Of a DNA stretch of 64,000 nucleotides, positions 20,713-32,399 are shown piece after piece; position 1 is the stretch's first letter, and each line of letters begins with the position of its first letter. The stretch is taken from NCBI RefSeq assembly GCF_035046485.1, contig NC_085136.1, positions 162,003,963-162,067,962 on the forward strand. Reading direction: 5' to 3'. This stretch comes from Aedes albopictus. Lineage: Eukaryota > Arthropoda > Insecta > Diptera > Culicidae. The notes under the pieces are model-generated. The model did no database searches and was not told the origin of the DNA. It was given only the letters and a program-made list of their open reading frames with translations. The position numbers and the translations under genes were made by a program.

Positions 20713-22587
20713 CACAGTGTACAAATTCGAGCAAAAAAACGGACGCAATTCAGTTCCGGCCCCTAAGCAAACGACAGATACTCATTCCTAAGCAAAAAAC
20801 TCCGGGGAATCGAATGGTGCTAGCCCCTTTCCAGAAAAACATCGCCAAGTGTCTCATTTTGGCCATTTTCCCCTAAATTTGTAATAAATATTTGAATATA
20901 TCAAACTTAAATCCAAAAAAGTTGAGAGAAACCATGAATATTTCAAAAAACTTCATGAAGCAATGTTAGAAAACTTGGCTTAGTAAATGTTTTTCACTTT
21001 TGGTCACAATAAGTGTCTCATTTTGTCCAATATCCCTTATAAAATGAGAATATTTAGGAATTTCGGAAGAATTTGAACAAAAAACCATGCAAAGTCGTTA
21101 AAATCTATGCTATTGTATCGAGAAACGAGAAACGGGTTGTGTCTTGTCCATCACATTCAGATATGATGTCCTATTTTGTCCAACATCCCCTATAAATAAG
21201 GAATATTTGAGAATTTCGAATGAATTTCAACAAAAAACCATGCAAAACTATTAAATTCGGATTATTTTGAACAAAAAAACATGCAAAATCGTTCAAAAGT
21301 CATGCTACTGCAAGGAGAAACGCCAAACGGGTCGTGTCTTGTCAATCACATTCAGATATGGTATTCCATTTTGTCCAATAATCCCTATAAATAAAGAATA
21401 TTTGAGAATTTCGGATGAATTTCAATAAAAACCATGCAAAGTCGTTCAAAAGTCATGCTACTTAATGGTAAAACCCCCAAACCAATCGTGTCCTGTCCAT
21501 CACATTCAGAGATGATGTCCCATTTTGTCCAATATCCCCTATAAATAAAGAAAATTTAAGCATTTCAGATAAATTACAATAAAAAACCATCCAAAGTCGT
21601 TCAAAAGTCGTAATACTGAATGGAGAAAACCCTTAACAAGTAATCTCTTGTCCATCGTATTCAGTGATGTTGTCTCATTTTGTCCAATATCCTCTATAAA
21701 TTAAGAATGTTTAAGAATGTCAGATTTTGAACGACTTTTTTGAACGGCTTTGCATGGTTTTTTGATGAAGTTTATCTGAAATTCTCGAATATTCTTGATT
21801 TATAGGGGATATTAAATAAAATGAGACAACACCATTGAATGTGATGGAAAAGAGACGATCTGTTTGGGGTTTCTCCATTCAGTATCACGACTTTTGAACG
21901 ATTTTGCATGGTTTTTTTTATTGTGATTCATCTGAAATGCTCAAATTTTCTTTATTTATAGGGGATATTAGGCAACATGGGACATCATCTCTGAATGTGA
22001 TGGACATGACACGATTCGTTTGGGTTTTTACCATTAAGTAGCATGACTTTTGAACGACTTTGCATGTTTTTTTTAAAATTCATCCGAAATTCTCAAATAT
22101 TCCTTATTTATAGGGGATATTGGACAAAATGGAACACGATCTCTGAATGTGATTGACAAGACACGACCTGTTTGGCGTTTATTCATGCAGTAGCATGATT
22201 TTTGAACGATTTTGTGTGGTTTTTTGTTAAAAATCATCCGAGTTTCTCAAATATTCTCATTTTATAGGGGATATTGGGCAAAATGAGATACTTATTGTGA
22301 TCAAAAGTAAAAAACATTTACTAAATCAAGTTGTCTGTCATTGTTACATGAAGTTTTTTGAAATATCAAGGTTTTTGCCCACCTTTTTGGATTTAAGTTT
22401 GATATGTTCAAGTATTTTTGCAAATTTAGGGGAAAATGGCCAAAATGAGACACTTGGCGACGTTTTTTTTGGAAAGGGGTTGGCACCATTCGATTCCTCG
22501 GAGTTTTTTTTGCTTAGGAATGGGTATCTGGCTTAGCGACTGGAACTGAATTGCGTCCGTTTTTTTCGCTCGAATTTGTACACTGTG
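20713..22587. mobile_element. 1.9-kb palindromic element with RSS-like ends (Transib-like)
   Basis: Two arms of about 0.9 kb are reverse complements around a centre near 21720. The ends read CACAGTG, a 12-base spacer, then CAAAAAAAC (left) or GAAAAAAAC-type (right). Inside each arm a unit of about 165 bp repeats (landmark TTTTGTCCAATATCCC, near 21025, 21180, 21375, 21525 and 21690). There is no transposase. The 5 bases on each side do not match, so a target duplication is not supported here. Confidence 0.6.
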
Positions 22588-22599
22588 CATTGTACAAAC

Positions 22600-23160
22600 C
22601 CATGCATGCGACACATCGAACCGCGGTATTTTCGATAACCTAATGAACAGTAAGCAGAAAAACAGTCTCAGACCAAATCTGAACCGATAGTGTTCCGGAA
22701 GCGGTTCCGAGTGTCCCGCCAGATGTGACCAAATACAAAAGTGAACCAAACCGATGCATGCGACACATCAAATAACGGCCTTTTCGATAACCCGATGAAC
22801 AATCAGAGGAAAGTAGTCTCAGACCATATCTTAACCAGTAGTGTTCCGGAACCGGTTCCGGGTGTCTCGCCAAATGTGGCCAAATATAAAAAGTGAAACA
22901 AACCCATCCATGCGATACTTCAAATTCGCGACTTTTCTGGCAACCTGATGAATGATAAGCACTGCAATAGTCTCAGGCCTTATTTGGGAAAGTCATGGCT
23001 AGTGTCATGGAATCGATTCCGAGTGTCCTGCTGAAAGTGGCCATGTATAAAAGTGATTTAAATCCTACATGCGACACATCATACCGCGGCATTTTAAGAA
23101 ACCTGAAAAATGGTTAGCAAAAAAATAGGCTCAGACCACTTTAGACTGCTGGTCGAGCTA
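22600..23160. repeat. 155-bp tandem repeat, about 4 units
   Basis: Landmark ATGCGACACATC recurs near 22606, 22765, 22912 (diverged) and 23070. Each unit also holds GTGTTCCGGAAGCGGTTCCG or a relative. Copies are 75-85% alike by eye. The open frames across it come from the repeat. Confidence 0.8.
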
Positions 23161-23334
23161 CCGGTGGTGTTGCAAACCAGGTGTTAATATACAGAAGGAC
23201 GGGTCAACGTTGTATGGAAAAATGAAAATTCAATCGCATCTATAAAATTACTGTGCAAAATTTTAATACGACTGGTTGCGCCCTTGCGCTTTGTAATGTT
23301 GTTGAAATTGGAATGGGAGTATGAGAAATTTCAC

Positions 23335-23372
23335 TTGCTTGCATGAAACTTTGCAAAGTTTCATGCAAGCAA
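23335..23372. repeat. 38-bp perfect palindrome
   Basis: TTGCTTGCATGAAACTTTG is followed immediately by its exact reverse complement, with no loop. Confidence 0.95.
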
Positions 23373-23654
23373 ATGTAGGCTAAAGTCTATAGAAAAAAAA
23401 CTTTGTATTTAATCTGTGATTGTGAATAAAGTTATATCCTAGCTCGTTTTTATCGCCTTGATAATTATCAGCCTCTAGTGTGATAGTGTGACCACCTTCA
23501 CTAGCAGTAATTTGAGAGGTCTGATATTTTTCAGCTCTGCCTACACATCGAACATAACGTCGGAATATTTATATTTATATTTATTTACATATAATCCATC
23601 TGACCTGAAAGTCTTAATGAATAAAAACAACATAACTAAACACAATAACATTTA

Positions 23655-25345
23655 CAATATGGACGAACGATTAATCTTATTTTTAAAGCTTTGCGACGAT
23701 TCTTCGAATTCAAAAAGATCCTCAACCAACGTGAATGTTCGTATCATCTTCGACATCGGATCATTAAAACCATATGTTGTTCGGTGAAACCTGGCCGACA
23801 GTAATGCGCGTTGCCGGAGAGGTCGCTGAATAGCACGGATGTTCATCATGGAGAGGAGATCAGGAGAGTCAACTTCATTCCTTAGCAATTTGGCCACAAA
23901 CATCGCTTGCTGAACTTTACGCCTTTTCTGTAGGGTGTCTATTCCAAGCAATTGGCAACGAGCAGAATATTCCGGAAGATTCAACGGATCACGCCACGGC
24001 AAATGACGAAGAGCTAGACGGATGAACCTCCGTTGTACCCTTTCAATCCTCAGTGTCCAGGAAATATCATTCGGCGTCCAAACAATAGCAGCGGTCTCCA
24101 GAATTGGACGAACTAGTGCGCAGTACAAAGATTTTAAACAGTAGGGGTCAGTAAAATCTTTAGCAACTTTCGAAATGAATCCCAATTGTCGATTGGCCTT
24201 GGCGATTACAGAGGCATAGTGGTTTTTAAACGTCAGCTCCGGGTCTAATACTACTCCGAGATCGGTTATTTCTAGAACTCTTTGCAGTGTTGATCCATTG
24301 ATTTCGTAGTCAAACAATATTGGCTTCTTTAAGCGGTGAAACGTCATAACAGAGCACTTTGGAACACTGATAATCAATTTATTCCGTTGGCACCAATCAA
24401 CGAACTGATCAAGCAAACTTTGTAGACGGTGGCAGTCTTCTACTGATCGTATTACCAAATAAATTTTAAGGTCGTCGGCATAGATCATTTTACAGTTCAA
24501 ACCTAGTCTCGCAGCCACGTCGTTGAAATAAAGTACAAACAAAAGCGGACCCAAATTGCTCCCTTGGGGCACTCCAGATGAGCTACAGAACGTCGACGAA
24601 ACGCAGGAATCGATTTTGACTCGGAGTTGCCGTCCATTTAGATAGGAACTGAGCCATGATGTGAGCGTGTTCGATGCTCCTAACCGCTTAAGCTTAGCTA
24701 ACAGCATGTTGTGGTCAATTCTACACACTAAGATCAGCTCGGTATTTTCCCCATCTTTTTACTGAGTTCTCAACAGCAGATTTAACTCGGTACGCTCGGT
24801 TATCCCTTTTGCTGAATACTCTGTAAATAAGTTAACGAGTTCTGCAAATGAACTGTCAAAAATTACAGATGAACGGTAAATATCGTTACTGATGAACGGT
24901 AAATATTCATTACCGTGTGTACCGAGTTAAATCTGCTGTTGAAAACTCAGTAAAAAGATGAAAAAATTACATAACTCAGCGAAAATTTTACTGAGCTGGA
25001 AAATCAGAATCTTAGTGTGTATCAAAAGCCGCTTTCAGGTCAGTGTAAATGACATCAACTTGCGCTCTGTCCTCCATAGCACTTATACAAGTATTGGTGA
25101 AGCAAAGCAGATTCGTTGTCACTGATCTCCCGGGCATGAAGCCGTGCTGATCGCTTGAGATGTAATGCTTCGACTGACTGAGAATTGCATCGCTAACGAT
25201 GATCTCAAACAATTTCGATGTTGCTGACAAACTCGTAATTCCTCGGTAATTTCTAACATTTCTCCTATCACCATTTTTGAAAACGGGAAACATAAACGAC
25301 TGCTTCCAAATTTCCGGAAATGTACCATCAAAAAGTTTTCATATT
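23655..25345 (-). pseudogene. Non-LTR retrotransposon reverse transcriptase, 5'-truncated
   Basis: The upstream piece (25340-25022, minus) has NYRGITSLSATSKLFE, then DLKAAFD, the first catalytic motif. After a 296-bp MITE the frame continues as IDHNMLLAKLKRLGAS, VPQGSNLGPLLFVLYFNDV, then MIYADDLKIYLV with the YADD catalytic pair. A thumb and C-terminal region follows, and the frame stays open to about 23652. This is the least damaged reverse transcriptase in the window: the 23652-24728 frame is intact for 358 codons. It lacks an endonuclease. It is a jockey/I/CR1-type enzyme; the clade is not settled. Confidence 0.85.
24724..25019. mobile_element. MITE with TA target duplication (mariner-like)
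   Basis: The ends CACACTAAGATC and the inverse GATTCTTAGTGTG are flanked by TA at 24722-24723 and 25020-25021. Removing the element and one TA rejoins the reverse transcriptase reading through the FD-RIDHN motif, which proves the insertion. Internal arms contain ACCGAGTTAAATCTGCTGTT and its inverse. Confidence 0.92.
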
Positions 25346-26065
25346 AGATGATGGCTTTGATAAAATTCTTGTTTATAAATAAAAAAATCCCTTAACTATT
25401 CAACGTCCCAATCAACATGATTAGAAATTCTTTTCCTTTTAAATCGCAATGCTGACAGTTTTGATTTGAGACCCAAAACAAAAGCACCGAAGAAATCAAC
25501 TGAAATTCACTTCGATTTGCACTAATGTACAAAGCAATACAATCCAAAGCGAAAAACTGTTGATTTGGTAATGACTGTTGTGGGCATGAAAGTAAATAAT
25601 AATGACAGGTAGTATTGCTTATCCAGAGAAATCTTCCAACCTGGCGGAGGGAAGAAGACAAAGAAGACCTATTCCGCAAACGTCAAACTGCTACACACTT
25701 TAAAAAGTATGCACACAACCTATCAATAAAAATAAATTGTTGAAAATTTCAATTGTGTTTAATGGCGTTCAGCTGCATACAAAAGTGCTGAAACTTCACC
25801 TAATATAGTTTAAAAATAAGTTACATATTTGTGACACCAATTGTGATTACATAAACCATAAATGGAACAATTTGCATTATTTTTGAATTTTATAGCAAAC
25901 AAGTGAGTGAGTGCTTTTTAGCGTGAGCCGAGCACTTTTGACGTTTGCGGAACGACTGCGGCGGTCGAAACCACCGCAACCCCGTTGGATTTTTTCTATT
26001 TTATCGCAATAGAAAGTGTTTCGCTTCGATTCGCACCTCATTATCAGACGTGAAGTAGTGTAGTG
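25346..26065. other. TOX/SPO11-flanking intron, no gene seen
   Basis: AT-rich sequence. Short minus-strand open frames at 25392-25679 and 25877-26131 have no recognisable domain. Confidence 0.4.
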
Positions 26066-26261
26066 TAAAGACACTATATGCAAAGACACGAAATGTTCCA
26101 ATTGGAATTCCAAATTTGCTGTCAATGTCATTCCAATCGAGCAGGAGACCTGTCAAACGCGCTTTAAAAGCATTGCTCGACAGCATCATCGTCATCACGC
26201 GACAATCATCATCAATAGCAACAATCATCAGATTTCGTGTCTTTAGCATACAGTGTCTTTA
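26066..26261. mobile_element. MITE with 8-bp target duplication (hAT-like)
   Basis: The ends TAAAGACACTATATGC and an inverse with few changes (26235-26261) are flanked by GTGTAGTG at 26058-26065 and 26262-26269. The target lies in a tRNA-like A-box word (GTGTAGTGGTAAAGC). There is no coding capacity. Confidence 0.8.
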
Positions 26262-26565
26262 GTGTAGTGGTAAAGCAGAAGACTGTGACTTTTAAGGATC
26301 TGGTATCGAATCTTGGTGTTGCGGGGGTACACTTTTTGATTTTTTATTTTGAAATCAAAACATTGTCAACAGTAAAATTGAAGAGGCATTGGATGTTCTT
26401 TTTCAAATGATATTTAGATAATAACAAACTGTTTGGACAGTAGTGCGAATTCAAGTGCCAATCTGTTCATATCAGAGTGCAGATTTTTTTTACCGTGAAG
26501 GAGTCTATGCCTATGGCAATACAAATGATGAAGCAACAGCGATTGGACGAAGTAAACGACCAAAC

Positions 26566-27288
26566 CACAGACAAACAGACGTAACACTCTTCGAAACGGC
26601 TTGGAACATGAATTTAACGATCAATTCAAATTTCATTTGATTTGCGCGATCGTTCCACCAGAGGCACTAGTGTTCGATCGCTTTGACGTTTGCCAGTGTA
26701 CACGTTGCTGAATGATGCAAACGAAAATTACAGGCAATTTGTGTGGTAGCACAGACAAACAGGCATACTACTTAGAAGAAATTTGTTTCAAAATCATCGT
26801 TTGGCATCTCACTAGCACCCTCTATAATGCTCAATCCGAAGCATTCGTTTGCAGGTGTTGTTTCCCTCGGTTCGATGTAACAATTTAGCAGGTGACGACT
26901 CCCTCGTGGCATTACCCATTCATAAAACATAAATGAAGGTTCATGATTGAGTCATTTTATGTAAACATTGATCGGCGTCGCGTTCATTTCTCTCGAAAAT
27001 TGAGAGGTGGTGTAGGCACAGCAGCGCCACCATGACATATGCGAGCACAGTCCGAACCACACTGCATTTTTAAAATGACCGTTAAATCATGCGACGATTG
27101 CGATTTGAGTGGTATGTCTGTTTGCCTGTGGTGGTAGTGTGCGTGTCAGCAAAACGTCAAATCGAAATCCATCATGGCTGACAGTGTCACGCGCGGTTCT
27201 ACCAGCAGGTGGCAGTGTGCTCATGAAAATGACACCGGGCAAACGTTTTTGATGAATTTCTTCTAAGAGTTACGTCTGTTTGTCTGTG
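26566..27288. mobile_element. MITE with CACAGACAAACAGACG ends and 7-bp target duplication (copy A)
   Basis: The ends CACAGACAAACAGACGTAAC and the inverse GTTACGTCTGTTTGTCTGTG are flanked by ACCAAAC at 26559-26565 and 27289-27295. A second member of the same family sits inside it (26750-27130). No protein coding was seen. Confidence 0.88.
26750..27130. mobile_element. MITE of the same family nested in copy A
   Basis: The ends CACAGACAAACAGGCATAC and the inverse GTATGTCTGTTTGCCTGTG are flanked by the 7-bp repeat GTGGTAG at 26743-26749 and 27131-27137. The shared end changes (GGCAT instead of GACGT) mark a subfamily. Confidence 0.85.
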
Positions 27289-27295
27289 ACCAAAC

Positions 27296-29099
27296 CCCCA
27301 AAGCGTATTATTTGTGTGTGCGTTATTTGCACACTGACATTTAATTTAATGAACTGTTTATATTAATGACAATAATAAAGCGAAATAAAATTAATAGTCC
27401 AACCGAGCTGAAAAATGGGGAAAAATGGAAAATAAATCCGATGCGATAACAGTGTTTTTATATTTCTGTGTGCTGTTTGCCGTATTCGTCCTTCTTCAAG
27501 AGAAAGAGGAAGGCATAAGAAGTGGGCCATTCGACTTCGAGCGGCCTCGCGGTCGGTGTGTAAAACTATATAATCGTTCCGTTAAGCATATAAACATGCC
27601 ATGGATGGCGGGCGGTTGTGGAGTGATGTTTTTCGAGAATACTTTCTACTAGATGGAAAACAGAGACTTGGATTGCCGCGTGCTCGCGACTGTTAAATGG
27701 ATTTTGCTTTTTCGGAATTGACTTCGTGCCTATCGTTTACAGGGTGAACAAAGTCGGTTGCAGTTGTACGACTAATAGATTGAATGAAGAATCCTCCAGA
27801 AGAAGCTTCTGAACTTCTGGCAACACTGGAGATCAACTTTTCAATCCAAGATAGTAACGCAAGGATCTCAACATTCAACATGTGAAATGTCATAAACTAG
27901 ATTGTGAAGAAATCATAAATTTGAAATGCACGAACTGCAGGGAATAGACAAAATGATCGGGACAGGCTAAATTTTCACTTATCAAAAAATGTTCAACTAG
28001 CTGTAACTTTTCGAAAAGCGCATCAAATTTTCTCAAATTGCCACTACTGTAAGTTCTTCATTTAGTTGTGTATCAGTGGTCCAAAATTGAAAAAAATGGG
28101 CTATTCTACAATTGAGGGGGTTAGAAGCAAAGGGGTGTAAGTGACAAAAACCCACTTTCGAGTAAATGAGGTTTAAAGTTTTTGACCAATTTTACATCCC
28201 ATACAAAATGTATGGAGTTTCAAAATCAACCCAATTTTCTCTGATTTATTGTAATTTTTCCAATCATCGTAGAAACAATCTTAAAAAAGTTCCTGAAAGC
28301 TTGAAATCTGAAGAATTTTATGATATGCTCAGCTCAAAATTGACAAAATGGTCACTTACACCCCTTTGATTCTGGGCCCCTCAATTGTTGTCAATAATGG
28401 AGCCCCCGGTCTACACTGGAATACAACTTTGGGTACCCTGTACCTACAGTGAGAAACGTATACGGCAACCCAACTGGAACGTCCAAAACGACTACGACGA
28501 CGAGTCGAGGCGCACGCGCTCTCCGAAATCGATTTGACGTGTTGCGATATCATTTTCCTTGTAGCGGAAGAGCTAAATGGTGATAAAAGGTATCAACAGA
28601 GTGTAAATTGGATGAATATATAATTTCGACATCCTTCGCATCGCCACCGCGCCGCGTCGCCGCTTCTCACCCTGCAATAGAGTAACGAACGCAAAACGAC
28701 GACGATGCCATCCATCATGTTTTGATGGGCGGTAATTCAACCGGTCAATATCGAGGATGAATCGATAAATCCAGCCGGCTACCTACACGTTTCTTGTGGG
28801 GAATCATTTGGAAACAATTTTGTGAGAAATAACGTTTGCTTGGCGCTAATCTGATTCGCTGCTGTTGACTGGTATGATTAGAGTGATATTGATAGAATGG
28901 AAAACATTTATAGTTTACGTTCCACTGCATGGAAACTAACAGCCAAATGTAAAACGTTTTCGTATCAATGACTCATATTTAGTTAACGATGATTCGACTC
29001 ATTGTTCACGATAAAATTAACATTGTTGAAAATAAAGCGGAAATTGATTGATGTGCTTCAGCCTAGCTATTTTGCCCTGTAGATGGAGGAAATGCCAAT
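27296..29099. other. Intron sequence without gene
   Basis: No conserved domain on either strand. The 75-codon frame at 27425-27652 has a hydrophobic stretch but no family match. A TIR element lies at 28105-28392. Confidence 0.4.
28105..28392. mobile_element. Small TIR element
   Basis: ACAATTGAGGGG...CAAAGGGGTGTAAGTGAC on the left and its inverse (28352-28392) share about 37 positions with a few mismatches. No target duplication was resolved; the edges are approximate. Confidence 0.6.
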
Positions 29100-29106
29100 G
29101 CAGAAC

Positions 29107-29369
29107 CACAGACAAACAGACGTAACACCTTGAACGATTTTCAAGAAAATCCATCGCCCAGTTCACACTACCATCACCTGGTGGAAAAGTTGCACGAATC
29201 ACTGTGTTGTGCAATATCGTCAACAGAAGGCGCTAGTGTAAAACGTCAAACGCATAGAAAAACGATGCGCGCGCCTCTGATTGTGAAAGCCACAACTATG
29301 AAAATTTAAAATGATCGTTAAAAGCGTGGTCGATGGAAATTTTGCAAGTGTTACGTCTGTTTGTCTGTG
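29107..29369. mobile_element. MITE with CACAGACAAACAGACG ends, 7-bp target duplication (copy B)
   Basis: The ends match copy A over 20 bases. The flanks are GCAGAAC at 29100-29106 and 29370-29376. The interior shares GGCGCTAGTGTAAAACGTCA with the copy at 46912-47151. Confidence 0.9.
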
Positions 29370-29429
29370 GCAGAACTATAAGCTTCTGGGAGTCAGGCTC
29401 TGCGAGCCAGCCATAAATAGACAAGCACC

Positions 29430-31660
29430 GAAACATTAACAAGAGAAGAATGCGAACCGATACCAATGGCGACGAAAAGGGACTTGCGATTGGAAGCTCG
29501 GTACGTGGAACTGCAGATCTCTCAACTTCATCGGGAGCACCCGCATACTCGCCGATATACTGAAGGACCGCGGTTTCGGAATCGTAGCGCTGCAGGAGGC
29601 GTGTTGGACATGGTCTATGGTGCGAACGTTTAGAGGTAATCATACCATCTACCAGAGTTGCGGCAATACACGTGAGCTGGGAACAGCTTTTATAGTGATG
29701 GGCACCATGCAGAGGCGCGTGTTCGGTTGGTGGCCGATCGACCAAAGAATGTGCAGGTCGAGGATCAACGGCCGATTTTTCAACATCAGCATAATAAACG
29801 TGCACAGCCCTCATTCCGGAAGCACTGATGATGACAAAGACGCATTTCACGCGCAGCTCGAACGCGAGTACGACCGCTGCCCAAACCACGACGTCATGAT
29901 CATCATAGGAGACCTAAACGATTAGGTAGGCCAGGAGGAGGAATTCAGACCGAGTTTAGCGCCCACCAGCTGATGAACGAAAATGGCCTACGGTAATTGC
30001 TTTCGCTGCATCCAAGAACATGGCCATTCGTAACACATTCTTCCAGCACAGCCTCTCGTATCGTTACACCTGGAGATCACCGCAACAAACGGAATCGCAA
30101 ATCGATCACATTCTTAATGATGGACTTCTCCGACATTATCGACGTCAGGACTCATCGTGGCGCTAATATCGACTCTGATCACTTGGTGATGGTTAAATTG
30201 CGCTCGAGACTCTCCGTCATTAACAATGTACAGTACCGGCAGCCGCCCCGGTAAGATCATAGAGCGACTGAAGCACCCGGATGTCGCCACCGCATACGCG
30301 CAGAATCTCGAGGCAACATTGAGGGACGAGGGTATGCTCGATGTGGCCCCCTAGAGGGCTGCTACAGTTCAGTCAAAGCAGTCATCAACAACGCAGTCGA
30401 GAGCACTATCGTGTACATAGAACGGAGTCAACGAAACGATTGGTTCGACGAGGAGTGCAGAGCGGTTCTGGAGAAGAGGGAAGCAGCGCGGGCGGTAATG
30501 CTGCAGGATGGAACCCGACGGAATGCGGAGCGTTACAGACAGAAGCGGAAGCCGCAGCCCTGCTCTTCCGGGAGGAAAAGCGCCGCCTAAAAGAAGCGGA
30601 GTGCGAGGAAATGAAACTGCTGTGCAGTTCACAAGAAACACGTAAGTTCTACCATAAGCTCAACGTATCCCGCAAAGACTTCGTGCCGCAAGCCGAAATC
30701 TGCAGGGATAAGGACAGGAGCCTCCTGACGGACAAACGTGAGGTGATCGAAAGGTGCAAGCAACACTTCGGCGATCACTTAAATGGCGAAGAGAATGTAG
30801 ACACGGAGGATCAAGGCAGCGAAGGAAATGACTATATTGGTGCAGCAGAGGAAGGGAACGAACCAACTACCACGCTGAGGGAAGTTAAGGATGCTATCCA
30901 CCAGCTCAAGAACAACAAAGTAGCTGGTAAGGCCGGTATCGCAGCAGAACTCATCAAGATGGGCCCGGAAAAGTTCAGGTGGCCAACTGCACCGGTTGAT
31001 AGTCAAGATCTGGGAAATCGAACAGCTACCGGAGGAGTGGAAGGAAGGGATGATCTGTCCCATCCACAAGAAAGGCGACAGGTTAATGTGTGAGAACTTT
31101 CGAGCGATCACCATTTTAAATGCCGCCTACAAAGTGCTATCCCAGATCATCTTCCATTGTCTTTCACATAAATTAAATGAGTTCATGGGAAATTACCAAG
31201 CCGGTTTCATCGACGGCCGGTCGACAATGGAGCAGATCTTCACCGTACGGTAAATCCTCCTGAAATGCCGTGAATACCAGGTCCCAACGCATCACCAGTT
31301 CATCGACTTCAAGGCGGCATACGACAGTATCGACCGCACAGAGCTATGGAAAATTATGGACGAGAACAGCTTTCCCGGGAAGCTTACCAGGCCTGTAAGA
31401 GCAAACGATGGACGGTGTGCAGAACAGCGTAAGGATTTCGGGTGAACTATCCAGTTCATTCGAATCTCGACGGGGACTACGACAAGGTGATGGACTATTC
31501 ATCATCGCCCTGAAAGGTGTTATGCGACGAGCCGGGCTCAACAGCCGCGGTACGATCTTCACATGGATATTACGCTAAAAGCAGCAAAGTTCGGACTGGT
31601 GGTGAATGCGGCTAAAACCAAGGCTAAAACAAAATACATGCTGGTAGGTGGGTCTGAGCG
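29430..31660 (+). pseudogene. RTE-like non-LTR retrotransposon with endonuclease and reverse transcriptase
   Basis: An APE-type endonuclease comes first: LADILKDRGFGIVALQEACW (about 29540-29600), then IINVHSPHSGSTDDDKDAFH and MIIIGDLND (29898-29924), where the usual D-N pair is present but a stop follows. Next come a linker (EEAECEEMKLLCSSQETRKFY) and a reverse transcriptase: LKNNKVAGKAGIAAELIK, LPEEWKEGMICPIHKKGDR, FRAITILNAAYKVLSQI, YQAGFIDGRSTMEQI and FIDFKAAYDSIDR (about 31302-31337). The frame shifts several times and carries stops; the YADD region is missing. It is dead. It resembles mosquito RTE/JAM1-type elements. Confidence 0.85.
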
Positions 31661-32154
31661 AGACAGGACAAGCCTTGACAGCAATGTTACGGAAATGAAC
31701 CAAAAACAAAGCAATCCAACAAACAGTGTACGGCTCTCGCTTCGTCCAATCGAGAACCAGAGCAAAACAAAATGTAAAATGTTCCCTAGACACAGCTGGT
31801 TCGTGAAACAAGTCAAAGTTTGGTCGCGTTTGATTCATTGTCATTTTGCTGACCTAAGAGAAACATAATAGGACAAATTATGATTGTACTAAATAGGATT
31901 CATTCCAATGAATCATATTGATAAAAAGTTTTTCTTAATATGATATCGTTAGAGAAATATTTGCCGTGAACCACTGAAACACAAAAGCATCGTAGTACAG
32001 AATGATGCGAACCTCTCGCTCGTGTTCCTATCGGACGATCGCGAACCACTGCATCACGAACAGTTCGCTCCACAGTGGATAGCGTTGCGAAGGTATTTTT
32101 TTTGTGACTTCTGACTCGATTTTACTAAAGGTTTTCCAGCACTGGTGCGAGCTC
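31661..32154. other. Unassigned sequence splitting an RTE-like copy
   Basis: The reverse transcriptase reading is lost near 31660 and a 3' RTE segment (VVETGRIRWSGHVARMLGNN) reappears at 32186-32245. The intervening DNA has no recognised end structure. Confidence 0.4.
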
Positions 32155-32265
32155 TCTGCACTCTACGGTGAACCCAAGATCCTGAAAGTGGTTGAAACTG
32201 GACGGATACGGTGGTCAGGGCATGTTGCAAGAATGCTGGGCAACAACCTTGCAAAGTTGGTTCGA
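32155..32265 (+). pseudogene. RTE-like 3' coding fragment
   Basis: EPKILKVVETGRIRWSGHVA corresponds to the C-terminal segment seen in the copy at 32400-34150 (IGRLRWAGHVIRMSDSNPTK). Confidence 0.7.
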
Positions 32266-32314
32266 TGACCTTTGCACTTGGGTCAACAACTACAAAATAA
32301 TTCCCTTATTCTTC

Positions 32315-32395
32315 TTCTTATGTATCTTCTTCTTGGCGTTACGTGCCCACTGGGACAAAACCTGCTTCTTAGAGTATTCTATGAGCACGTTACAG
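32315..32395 (-). mobile_element. Feilai-type SINE 3' fragment
   Basis: CTTCTTCTTGGCGTTACGTG through CCACTGGGACAAAACCTGCTTCTTAG (split here) matches the 3' part of the SINE at 17242-17340. No tRNA head remains. Confidence 0.7.
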
Positions 32396-32399
32396 ACAG

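Noticed and set aside
23488..23787. Plus-strand frame of 99 codons
   Set aside because: Antisense to the 3' end of the minus-strand reverse transcriptase, and no domain was recognised.
27425..27652. Small membrane protein of 75 codons
   Set aside because: There is one hydrophobic stretch but no family, no splice context and no conservation evidence; the length is within chance.
29296..29889. 197-codon minus-strand frame
   Set aside because: It is antisense to the endonuclease domain of the RTE-like element, whose plus-strand frame has clear motifs.
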